The notes under the pieces were generated by a model. It was not told the origin of the DNA. It worked only from the letters and a program-made list of their open reading frames with translations, and did no database searches. This document shows, one piece after another, positions 9,030-17,310 of a DNA stretch of 64,000 bases. The first letter of the stretch is position 1; every line of letters begins with the position of its first letter. Origin of the DNA: Aromatoleum aromaticum EbN1 (GTDB taxonomy: Bacteria > Pseudomonadota > Gammaproteobacteria > Burkholderiales > Rhodocyclaceae); contig NC_006513.1 of assembly GCF_000025965.1 (NCBI RefSeq), positions 372,001 to 436,000 on the forward strand. Reading direction: 5' to 3'. The position numbers and the translations under genes were made by a program.

Positions 9030-9694
9030 GCTCCGCTCGCGCTTGTCGGCGTCGCTTCGAGCGCCGGGACGGTCCAGCCGGCGTCCGGCCGTGCTTCACC
9101 CTGCACCGACACCCTGCCTTCGGGGGAAAGCGCCAGGCGGCCTTCGACGAACCAGCGCACCGCCTGCGGATAGATGCGGTGTTCCTGCACCAGCACCCGC
9201 GCGGCGAGAGCTTCCTCGTCGTCGCCGCACAACACCGGCACGGCCGCCTGGATGACCACCGGGCCGCAATCGAGCGCCGCGGTGACGAAATGCACTGTCG
9301 CGCCATGGATCCGGATGCCCGCTTCGAGCGCGCGGCGATGAGTGTGCAGGCCCGGGAATGCGGGCAGCAGCGACGGATGGATGTTGAGCAGACGGCCTTC
9401 GTAATGCCGCACGAAATCGTCGCTCAGCACGCGCATGAAGCCGGCGAGGACGACCAGGTCCGGCCGATGCATGTCGATCGCTTCGGCCAGCGCCTTGTCG
9501 AACGCTTCGCGGGTCGCGAACGCCTTGTGATCGACGACGCCCGTCGCGATACTGCGGGCAGCGGCGAACTCGAGGCCCTTTGCGTCCGGCCGGTTGCTGA
9601 TCACCGCGCTGATGATCGCACCGGGGATGGCGGCGCGCACGATGGCTTCCATGTTGCTGCCGCGGCCGGAAACGAGAATGACGATCGACTTCAT
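9011..9694 (-). CDS. purN: Phosphoribosylglycinamide formyltransferase
   Basis: Transfers a formyl group from 10-formyltetrahydrofolate to GAR in purine synthesis. The 227-aa protein has the N-terminal nucleotide-binding loop SGRGSNMEAI (residues 9-18) and the folate-site signature LLNIHPSLLPAFPGLHTH (about residues 106-123), including the catalytic Asn-His-Asp set (N and H here, D in TAALDCGP near 146). Length is slightly over the usual 210 aa. It is divergent from mutL; the 240 bases between them hold both promoters but no element I can define. Confidence 0.94.
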   Translation of the reverse strand: MKSIVILVSGRGSNMEAIVRAAIPGAIISAVISNRPDAKGLEFAAARSIATGVVDHKAFATREAFDKALAEAIDMHRPDLVVLAGFMRVLSDDFVRHYEGRLLNIHPSLLPAFPGLHTHRRALEAGIRIHGATVHFVTAALDCGPVVIQAAVPVLCGDDEEALAARVLVQEHRIYPQAVRWFVEGRLALSPEGRVSVQGEARPDAGWTVPALEATPTSASGACGTDS

Positions 9695-9934
9695 AGGTGG
9701 ATTCTTGAGGTTTGAATCGGGCGCGCCTTAACGCGCCGGCGGGAAAAACGGCGGCCCATGCCCTGCAGCGCCGCGGAGCCGGCCGGGATGATGCGCGCGA
9801 GGCTCCGCCGGCATGATACCGGAAGGCCGTCGAAGCTTCAGGCCGGCGGGGCAAATGAGCGCCCCTGGCTGCAGCGGCCGGTGCGGGCGCGCGGGCCCGT
9901 ATAATCGTCGCTCCCCGAGCTTCCCGCTGCCCGC

Positions 9935-11836
9935 ATGTCCGCCCATCGCCCCGCCGCCATCCGACCGCTCGCCGATGTCCTCGTCAACCAGATCGCTGCC
10001 GGCGAAGTCGTCGAGCGGCCGGCGTCCGTCCTGAAGGAAGTGCTCGAGAACGCGCTCGACGCCGGCGCACGCGCGATCGACGTGCAGCTCGAACAGGGCG
10101 GCGTGCGCCGCATCCGGGTGGCCGACGACGGCTGCGGCATCGCACGCGACGATCTCGCGCTGGCGCTCGAACGCCACGCGACGAGCAAGATCGCGACGCT
10201 CGAAGATCTCGAACAGGTCGGCACGATGGGCTTCCGCGGCGAAGCGCTCGCGGCGATCGCGGCGGTCGCGCGCCTGACGCTGACGAGCCGCGCCGAAGGC
10301 AGCGCACACGCATGGCGCATCGACGGCACCGACCGCAGCCTCGCGCCGGCCGCGCTGAACCAGGGCACTGTCGTCGACGTTGCCGATCTCTTCTACAGCA
10401 CACCAGCGCGGCGCAAGTTTCTCAAATCCGAGGCAACCGAATATGCGCACTGCGACGAAGTGTTCCGCCGCATTGCGCTCGCCCGCCCCGACATCGGCCT
10501 GCAGCTTGCGCACAACGGCCGCGTCGTCCATCGCCTGCCCGCCGGGGACCCGCTGCGGCGCGTCGCGGCGCTGATGGGCGACGATTTCCTGCAGCACGCG
10601 CGCAACCTCGATGCCGATGCCGGGCCGCTGCGCCTCGCCGGCGTCGCCGCGCTGCCGGCATATTCGCGCACGAGCCGCGACGCGCAGTATCTCTTCGTCA
10701 ACGGCCGCTTCGTGCGCGACAAGCTGCTGACGCACGCAGTGCGCCAGGCGTACGCCGACATCCTGCACGGCAGCCGTCATCCGGCCTACGTGCTGTTCCT
10801 CGAGCTCGACCCGGCCGGCGTCGACGTCAACGTGCATCCGGCGAAAATCGAGGTGCGCTTCCGCGAGGCGCGGGCGGTTCATCAGTTCGTGTTCCACGCA
10901 CTGACGCGCAGCCTCGCTGCCTCCGGCGCCGGCATCGGCGTCACGGGCGACAATGCCAATGCGGCTGCGGTGGCTGCGGAAGCCGATCCGGGCGGTTCCA
11001 CCGCGCCGGCACGCGCTGCGAATCCGCTTCGGTACGCGAACGCTGCCGGCCACGACGCGGCACCGGTGCAGGGCCGCCTCGCGATGGAGGCGGCGAGCCG
11101 CAGCTATTACGATTTCGCCGCGAGCGCCCGCCCGGCCGAAAGCCCCTCTTCGCCGGCCGACGCCAGCGGATTTCGCCCGACGGCTTTCGCCCCGTCCGCG
11201 GGTCGGGGGGCGGCTACGGCCGCTGAAGCACCAATGCCGCCCATTGAGGCTGCGAGCGCTCCGCTCGGCTACGCGATCGCACAGCTCCATGGCATCTACA
11301 TCCTCGCGCAGAACGCCGCCGGCCTCGTCCTCGTCGACATGCATGCGGCGCACGAGCGCATTCTCTACGAGAAGCTCAAGACGGTGCTCGACGGCCAGCC
11401 CGCGGTGCAGCGCCTGCTGATCCCGGCGGTGCTGTCGATTAGCGCGAAGGACATGGCAGCCGCCGAAGAATGCGCCGAAGTCCTCGCCCGCATGGGCTTC
11501 GAAGTCGCACCCGTCGGGCCGGCCGAACTCGCGGTGCGCAGCGTGCCGGCGCTGCTCGCGTCCGCACCGATCGGCGAGCTGCTGAGGAAGCTCCTCGAGG
11601 AACTGCGCGAATTCCCGGCCTCCGAAGTCGTCACCGCACGGCGCAACGAGCTGCTCGCGACGATGGCGTGCCACGGCGCGGTGCGGGCGCACCGCAGTCT
11701 GACGATCCCGGAGATGAACGCGCTGTTGCGCGACATGGAAGCCACCGAGCGCGCCGACCAGTGCAACCACGGCCGCCCGACCTGGACGCAGCTGACGATG
11801 GGCGAGCTCGACCGCTTCTTCATGCGCGGGCAATGA
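9935..11836 (+). CDS. mutL: DNA mismatch repair protein MutL
   Basis: A 633-aa GHKL ATPase that couples MutS mismatch recognition to strand incision. N-terminal motifs are clear: IAAGEVVERPASVLKEVLEN (Asn/Glu of motif I), DDGCGI (motif II) and MGFRGEAL (motif III). The middle is an alanine/proline-rich linker. The C-terminal domain contains DMHAAHERILYE, close to the DQHAx2Ex4E metal-binding motif of endonuclease-type MutL, which fits betaproteobacteria that lack MutH. Cys and GRP motifs (ACHGAVRAH and CNHGRPT) near the end also fit the nicking type. parE follows 100 bases downstream. Confidence 0.94.
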   Translation: MSAHRPAAIRPLADVLVNQIAAGEVVERPASVLKEVLENALDAGARAIDVQLEQGGVRRIRVADDGCGIARDDLALALERHATSKIATLEDLEQVGTMGFRGEALAAIAAVARLTLTSRAEGSAHAWRIDGTDRSLAPAALNQGTVVDVADLFYSTPARRKFLKSEATEYAHCDEVFRRIALARPDIGLQLAHNGRVVHRLPAGDPLRRVAALMGDDFLQHARNLDADAGPLRLAGVAALPAYSRTSRDAQYLFVNGRFVRDKLLTHAVRQAYADILHGSRHPAYVLFLELDPAGVDVNVHPAKIEVRFREARAVHQFVFHALTRSLAASGAGIGVTGDNANAAAVAAEADPGGSTAPARAANPLRYANAAGHDAAPVQGRLAMEAASRSYYDFAASARPAESPSSPADASGFRPTAFAPSAGRGAATAAEAPMPPIEAASAPLGYAIAQLHGIYILAQNAAGLVLVDMHAAHERILYEKLKTVLDGQPAVQRLLIPAVLSISAKDMAAAEECAEVLARMGFEVAPVGPAELAVRSVPALLASAPIGELLRKLLEELREFPASEVVTARRNELLATMACHGAVRAHRSLTIPEMNALLRDMEATERADQCNHGRPTWTQLTMGELDRFFMRGQ

Positions 11837-11936
11837 ACCGGGCGGCCCGCTGCCGCGTGTCCGATCCCCGTTCAACGAGTATCCTTGCACCCCCCGGCCT
11901 TTCGCCGAGCGGCCACGAAGCGCAGATCACACACTC

Positions 11937-13913
11937 ATGACAGGCAAGCAGCACTACGACGAATCCTCCTTTCGCGTCCTCAAAGGGCTCGAACCGGTGC
12001 GCGAGCGCCCCGGGATGTACACCCGCACCGACTCGCCCGCCCACATCATCCAGGAAGTCATCGACAACGCTGCCGACGAGGCGCTCGGCGGCTTCGCGAA
12101 GAAGATCCACGTGACGCTGCACCTCGACGGCTCGATCAGCGTCGCCGACGATGGCCGCGGCATCCCGGTCGGCCTGCATCCGGACGAACGCGTGCCGGTC
12201 GTCGTGCTCGCCTTCACGCGCCTGCACGCCGGGGGCAAGTTCGACAAGCGCGACGGCAACGGCGCGTACGCGTTTTCCGGCGGCCTGCACGGCGTCGGCG
12301 TCGCGGTGACGAACGCGCTGTCGACGCGCGTTGAAGTCGAAGTCAGGCGCGAGGGCAAGATCCATCGCATCGAGTTCAGTGACGGCGGCGAGAAAGTCGG
12401 CGCGATCACTGTGGCCGGCGACTGCGGCCGGCAGAGCGGCACGCGCGTTCGCGTGTGGCCGGACGCGAAATATTTCGAGGCGCCGCGCGTGCCGCAGGGC
12501 GAGCTCGAGCGCCTGCTGCGCTCGAAAGCGGTGCTGCTGCCGGGCGTGTCGGTACGGCTCGACATCGAGCAGGCGGGCGGCGCAGCGCTGACGAAGACCT
12601 GGACCTACCCCGAAGGCCTGGCCGGCTATCTGCGCGAGCAGGCCGGCGACATCGAAGCGGTTGCGCCGCTCTATACCGGCGAAAAGTACGCCGGCAAGGA
12701 CGACCCTGCCTACGCGCCCGGCGAGGGCGCGGCCTGGGCGCTGGCGTGGTTCGAGCACACGGTGCCGAGCGAGTCCTTCGTCAACCTGATCCCGACCGTC
12801 GCCGGCGGCACGCACGAAAGCGGCCTGCGCGCCGGCGTGTTCGACGCAGTGAAGAGCTTCATCGAACACCACGCGCTGTTGCCGCGCGGCGTCAAGCTGC
12901 AGCAAGAGGACGTCTGCGGCCGCATGAGCTTCGTGCTGTCGGCGCGGCTGCTGGACCCGCAGTTCCAGGGCCAGGTGAAGGAAAAATTGAACTCGCGCGA
13001 AGCGGTGAAGCTTGTGTCGTCGATGATCCGCGACCCGTTCGAGATCTGGCTCAACAACCACGTCGAAGCCGGCCGTGCGATCGCGGAACTGTCGATCCGG
13101 CAGGCGCTCGCGCGGCAGAAAAGCGCGCAGAAAGTCGAGAAGAGAAAGACCTCCGGCGTCGCGGTGCTGCCGGGCAAGCTCTCCGACTGCGAATCCGAGG
13201 ACCTTGCCGACAACGAGCTTTTCCTCGTCGAGGGCGACTCGGCCGGGGGCTCGGCGAAGATGGCGCGCAACAAGGAAACCCAGGCGATCCTGCCGCTGCG
13301 CGGCAAGGTGCAGAACTCGTGGGAGATCGACCCCGACCGCCTGCTCGCGAACGCCGAGATTCACGACATCGCAGTCGCGCTCGGCGTCGATGCGCATGCG
13401 GCTGGAAGCACCCCGGATCTGTCCGGCCTGCGCTACGGCAAGGTCGTCATCATGTCCGACGCCGACGTCGACGGCGCGCACATCCAGACGCTGCTCCTGA
13501 CGCTGTTCTTCCGCCACTTCCCGGAACTGATCGCGCGCGGCCACATCCATGTCGCGCAGCCGCCGCTGTACCGCGTCGATGTACCTGCGCAGGGCAAGAA
13601 ACGCCCGGCGCGCAGGCTTTATGCGCTCGACGACGGCGAGCTCGCCGCGATCCGCGACCGCCTAGAAAAGGAAGGCTTCAAGCCCGACGCGATCGAAGTC
13701 GGCCGCTTCAAGGGCCTCGGCGAGATGAACCCGGACCAGCTGCGCGAGACGACGATGGACCCCGCGACGCGGCGCGTGCTGCCGGTCGAAGTGCGCGCGG
13801 ACGCGCTCGACGACACGCTGAAGATGTTCACGCTACTGATGGGCAAGGGCGAAGCGTCCGGGCGGCGCGCGTGGATGGAAGCGAAGGGCGACAGCGTCGA
13901 AGCGGACGTCTGA
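11937..13913 (+). CDS. parE: DNA topoisomerase IV subunit B
   Basis: ATPase subunit of topoisomerase IV, which decatenates daughter chromosomes. The 658-aa protein shows the GHKL site (EVIDNAADEAL and DDGRGIPVG), the GGLHGVGVAVTNAL lid, and the Toprim metal motifs EGDSAGGSAKMARN and the DADVDGAHI acidic set. Its length and the absence of the GyrB insert identify it as ParE. ATG at 11937 follows a short 100-base gap after mutL. Unusually, its partner parC does not follow directly; a vapBC pair lies between (14082-14749). Confidence 0.94.
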   Translation: MTGKQHYDESSFRVLKGLEPVRERPGMYTRTDSPAHIIQEVIDNAADEALGGFAKKIHVTLHLDGSISVADDGRGIPVGLHPDERVPVVVLAFTRLHAGGKFDKRDGNGAYAFSGGLHGVGVAVTNALSTRVEVEVRREGKIHRIEFSDGGEKVGAITVAGDCGRQSGTRVRVWPDAKYFEAPRVPQGELERLLRSKAVLLPGVSVRLDIEQAGGAALTKTWTYPEGLAGYLREQAGDIEAVAPLYTGEKYAGKDDPAYAPGEGAAWALAWFEHTVPSESFVNLIPTVAGGTHESGLRAGVFDAVKSFIEHHALLPRGVKLQQEDVCGRMSFVLSARLLDPQFQGQVKEKLNSREAVKLVSSMIRDPFEIWLNNHVEAGRAIAELSIRQALARQKSAQKVEKRKTSGVAVLPGKLSDCESEDLADNELFLVEGDSAGGSAKMARNKETQAILPLRGKVQNSWEIDPDRLLANAEIHDIAVALGVDAHAAGSTPDLSGLRYGKVVIMSDADVDGAHIQTLLLTLFFRHFPELIARGHIHVAQPPLYRVDVPAQGKKRPARRLYALDDGELAAIRDRLEKEGFKPDAIEVGRFKGLGEMNPDQLRETTMDPATRRVLPVEVRADALDDTLKMFTLLMGKGEASGRRAWMEAKGDSVEADV

Positions 13914-14040
13914 CGCAGTCCGCGCCACGTGCGTGGCCTCGCGACTTCGCCGCCGTGATGGTCGGATCCGCTGCTCACGTGCGACTCACTGTGCCCCTCC
14001 GCAGCGATGTTGCCGGGGGATAGCTGCTCGATGCACGTGA

Positions 14041-14060
14041 TGATATATACTGATGATAGA
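14041..14060 (+). promoter_or_regulatory. Likely promoter region of vapBC
   Basis: An AT-rich stretch contains TATACT at about 14046-14051 within repeated TGATGATA units, 30 bases before the vapB start. It stands out from the GC-rich surroundings and is the best candidate for the vapBC promoter and VapBC binding site. No exact operator dyad could be fixed by eye. Confidence 0.4.
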
Positions 14061-14081
14061 TTCCACAAGTCCGGAGCCGCC

Positions 14082-14312
14082 ATGGATACCGCCAAACTTT
14101 TCACGAACGGCCGCAGCCAGGCGGTACGCCTGCCCAAGGAGTTCCGCTTCGAGGGCGACGAAGTGTTCATCAAGCGCGTCGGCGACGCCGTCGTGCTGCT
14201 GCCGCGCCACGGCTGGGGTACGCTGTTCGGGGCGCTGGAGGCCTTCGAGCCGGGATTCACGATCGAGCGCGGCGCGCCGGAACAAGCGGAACGCGAGGCG
14301 CTGTTGCCGTGA
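14082..14312 (+). CDS. vapB: VapB-type antitoxin (AbrB/SpoVT fold)
   Basis: A 76-aa antitoxin. The N-terminal half is a swapped-hairpin AbrB domain ([20 protein letters not shown]), which binds the operator, and the C-terminal half should wrap around the VapC toxin. ATG at 14082 was chosen over an upstream in-frame start at 14007 because the domain begins here. The TGA stop overlaps the GTG start of vapC by 4 nt. The pair sits between parE and parC. Confidence 0.9.
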   Translation: MDTAKLFTNGRSQAVRLPKEFRFEGDEVFIKRVGDAVVLLPRHGWGTLFGALEAFEPGFTIERGAPEQAEREALLP

Positions 14313-14749
14313 AGTACATGCTCGATACCAACATCTGCATCTACCTCATCAATCATCGCCCAGCCCACGTGCGCGCCCACTTCGATGGGCACCCGATCGG
14401 CGACATCGGCGTATCGGTCATCACCGCGGCGGAACTCGCGTATGGCGTAACGAAAAGCGCTTCACCCCGCAACCGTGCAGCGCTGGAAACCTTTCTGCTG
14501 CCGCTGGAGGTGGCCCCTTTTGACGACAGGGCGATCTGGCGCTATGCCGAACTGCGTACGCAACTGATGCGACGCGGCACGCCGATCGGCGCGCTCGACA
14601 CCCAGATTGCGGCGCATGCGCTTGCGCTCGACTGCACGCTGGTCACCAACAACACACGCGAATTCGAACGGGTGGACGGCCTGCGCCTGGAAAACTGGGT
14701 CGACCAGCGCCTGATGGAATCCCCTGCCGCTTACTTCACCGCTCCATGA
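14309..14749 (+). CDS. vapC: VapC-type toxin, PIN-domain ribonuclease
   Basis: A 146-aa PIN-domain RNase that would cleave tRNA or rRNA when freed from VapB. The acidic metal ligands are visible: D in MLDTN (residue 6), E in TAAELAYG near 46 and D in [11 protein letters not shown] near 98. It starts with GTG at 14309 overlapping the vapB stop, and its own TGA overlaps the ATG of parC by 4 nt. Thus vapC and parC look translationally coupled. The tail after residue 130 is a short variable extension. Confidence 0.92.
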   Translation: MKYMLDTNICIYLINHRPAHVRAHFDGHPIGDIGVSVITAAELAYGVTKSASPRNRAALETFLLPLEVAPFDDRAIWRYAELRTQLMRRGTPIGALDTQIAAHALALDCTLVTNNTREFERVDGLRLENWVDQRLMESPAAYFTAP

Positions 14750-17106
14750 CTACCGAATCCCTGGACCTTTTCAGCAGTCTCCCGCCAGCGCCGCCCTCTC
14801 CACCCGCTTCCGCCGGCAACGAGGCTTTGCCCCCCGGCGACGGCCCGCTGCCACTCGACCGCCACGCCGAGCGCGCCTACCTCGCGTACGCGATGAGCGT
14901 CGTCAAGTCACGCGCGCTGCCGCAGGTCGAGGACGGCATGAAGCCGGTGCAGCGGCGCATCCTCTACGCGATGAACGAGATGCGCCTGTCGGCGGCGTCG
15001 AAGCACGTCAAGTCGGCGCGCGTTGTCGGCGATGTCATCGGCAAGTACCACCCGCACGGCGACACCAGCGTCTATGACGCGATGGTGCGCGTCGCGCAGG
15101 ACTTCTCGCTGCGCTACCCGCTCGTCGACGGCCAGGGCAACTTCGGCTCGCGTGACGGCGACTCGGCCGCGGCGATGCGCTACACCGAATGCCGGCTGAC
15201 GCCGATCGCGGAACTCCTGCTTGCCGAGATCGACCGCGGCACCGTCGACTTCGTACCGAACTACGACGGCGCGTTTCATGAGCCGCAGCTCTTGCCGGCC
15301 CGCCTGCCGTTCGTGCTGCTCAACGGCGCCTCGGGGATTGCCGTCGGCATGGCGACCGAGATCCCGCCGCACAACCTGCGCGAAGTCGCCGACGCCGTCT
15401 GCCACCTGATCCGGCATCCCGACGCCGGGCTCGACGACGTCCTGCCGCTGCTGCCCGGTCCGGATTTCCCCGGCGGCGGCCAGCTGATCTCGTCGGCCGA
15501 CGCGATCCGCGACGCTTACGCCGGCGGGCGCGGCAGCCTGCGCATGCGCGCTCGCTGGCACGTCGAGGAACTCGCCCGCGGGCAGTGGCGCGTGATCATC
15601 GACGAATTGCCGCACGGCGTGTCGGCCGCCAGCGTGCTCGCGGGAATCGAGACGCTCACCAACCCGCAGCCGCGCGGCGGCAAGAAGGACGTCAGCCAGG
15701 AGCAGAAGAACCTCAAGCAGCTCGTGCTCGGCGTGCTCGAGACGGTGCGCGACGAGTCGAGCGACAAGTCGCCGGTGCGCATCGTGCTGGAGCCGCGCTC
15801 GTCGCGCCAGAGCCGCGACGAGTTCATGGCGGTGCTGCTCGCGCACACCAGCCTCGAAAACTCGGTGTCGGTGAACATGACGATGATCGGCCATGGTCCC
15901 GTGCATGGCGGCCGGCCGCAGCAGAAGAACCTCGTGCAGATCCTGCGCGAGTGGATCGACTTCCGCTATGTCACCGTCGAGCGGCGCACGCGTCACCGCC
16001 TCGACGAAGTCGACCGGCGCCTGCACATCCTCGCAGGCCGGATGATCGCGTTCCTGCACATCGAGGACGTGATCCGCGTGATCCGCGAATCCGACGAGCC
16101 GAAGCCGGCGCTGATCGATGCGTTCGGCCTGTCCGAGATCCAGGCCGAGGACATCCTCGAGATCCGCCTGCGCCAGCTCGCGCGCCTCGAAGGCTTCCGC
16201 ATCGAGAAGGAGCTCGCCGAACTCAAGGAAGAGCGCGAGAAGCTGCAGCACCTGCTCGACAGCCGCGCGGCGATGACGAAGCTGATCCTCAAGGAGATCA
16301 CCGACGACGCGAAGAAATACGGCGACGAGCGGCGTACGCTGATCGAGAGCGTCGCCGCCGTCGCTCCCGCCGAAATCAGCGTGCCCGACGAGCCGGTGAC
16401 GGTGATCGTGTCGAAGAACGGCTGGGTACGCGCGCGCCAGGGCCACGGCATCGACGCCGCGGCCGTCACGTACAAGGCGGGCGACTTCGCGTTCGCGCTC
16501 GTCGAGACGCGCAGCACGTGGCCGCTCGTCGTCCTCGACACGCACGGCCGCGCTTACACGATACGCGTCGCCGAGCTGCCGGGCGGGCGCGGCGACGGCG
16601 TGCCGATCGCAACACTGGTCGACTTCCAGAACGGCGCCAAGCTCGCGCAGGTCGTCTCTGCCGAACCCGAGTCGGCCTGGATGTTCGCCAACTCCGGCGG
16701 CTACGGTTTCATCTGCACGCTCCTCGAGGCGACGAGCCGCCAGCGCGCCGGCAAGGCGTTCATGACCGTCGAGAAAGGCGAAAAAGTGCTGGCGCCGGCG
16801 CGCGTGCTCGGCGAGCGCATCGCCGCGGTGTCGGAGAACGGCCGCCTGCTGGTGTTCCCGCGCAGCGAGATGAAAGTGCAGGCCGGCGGCCGGGGCGTCA
16901 TCGTCATGGCGCTCGACGAGGGCGAATCGATGGTCGCGGTCGCGGCGCCGGCCGATGAAGCGGTGCTGAAAGTCGCAGGCATCGGCCGCGGCAACAAGGC
17001 GACGAGCGTCGACCTGAAACCGGCGCAGCTCGCGACGCTGGTCCACCGCCGCGCGCGCAAGGGCTCGCCGCTGGCGATCAGGATCAAGCCGCTAACGCTG
17101 GGCTGA
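14746..17106 (+). CDS. parC: DNA topoisomerase IV subunit A
   Basis: DNA-cleaving subunit of topoisomerase IV (786 aa). The catalytic tyrosine is Y146 in [13 protein letters not shown]. The quinolone-resistance region reads [15 protein letters not shown], with Thr107 at the position of E. coli Ser80 and Asp111 at Glu84, both chemically similar. A conserved tower and coiled-coil region follows ([18 protein letters not shown] in this protein with E for D), then beta-pinwheel repeats at the C-terminus. The first 35 residues are a proline-rich lead not conserved in the family. The ATG overlaps the vapC stop, an unusual coupling. Confidence 0.94.
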   Translation: MTTESLDLFSSLPPAPPSPPASAGNEALPPGDGPLPLDRHAERAYLAYAMSVVKSRALPQVEDGMKPVQRRILYAMNEMRLSAASKHVKSARVVGDVIGKYHPHGDTSVYDAMVRVAQDFSLRYPLVDGQGNFGSRDGDSAAAMRYTECRLTPIAELLLAEIDRGTVDFVPNYDGAFHEPQLLPARLPFVLLNGASGIAVGMATEIPPHNLREVADAVCHLIRHPDAGLDDVLPLLPGPDFPGGGQLISSADAIRDAYAGGRGSLRMRARWHVEELARGQWRVIIDELPHGVSAASVLAGIETLTNPQPRGGKKDVSQEQKNLKQLVLGVLETVRDESSDKSPVRIVLEPRSSRQSRDEFMAVLLAHTSLENSVSVNMTMIGHGPVHGGRPQQKNLVQILREWIDFRYVTVERRTRHRLDEVDRRLHILAGRMIAFLHIEDVIRVIRESDEPKPALIDAFGLSEIQAEDILEIRLRQLARLEGFRIEKELAELKEEREKLQHLLDSRAAMTKLILKEITDDAKKYGDERRTLIESVAAVAPAEISVPDEPVTVIVSKNGWVRARQGHGIDAAAVTYKAGDFAFALVETRSTWPLVVLDTHGRAYTIRVAELPGGRGDGVPIATLVDFQNGAKLAQVVSAEPESAWMFANSGGYGFICTLLEATSRQRAGKAFMTVEKGEKVLAPARVLGERIAAVSENGRLLVFPRSEMKVQAGGRGVIVMALDEGESMVAVAAPADEAVLKVAGIGRGNKATSVDLKPAQLATLVHRRARKGSPLAIRIKPLTLG

Positions 17107-17141
17107 TCTTTCGGCCATGACGCCCTTCAAGTATTGACGGC

Positions 17142-17176
17142 GTAAGCACCCGGTTTTCTAAGAACCGGGTGCTTAC
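17142..17176. repeat. Perfect 14-bp inverted repeat after parC
   Basis: GTAAGCACCCGGTT and AACCGGGTGCTTAC are separated by 7 bases. There is no T-run on either side, so it is not a classical terminator, but it lies 36 bases after the parC stop at the left edge of the defence-like island. It may be a Rho-assisted terminator or a small palindromic repeat. Confidence 0.6.
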
Positions 17177-17310
17177 AGATCTGAAACGGCTGCTGCGACG
17201 TTTCACTTCCCCCCATTTTCGATAGGACTCCTGCATTTTCCGCACATGCTTTTGCTACGATGCACTGACACGGGCACGCCGCTTCGCGCAGGCCTACAAG
17301 AGTGAGGCCA

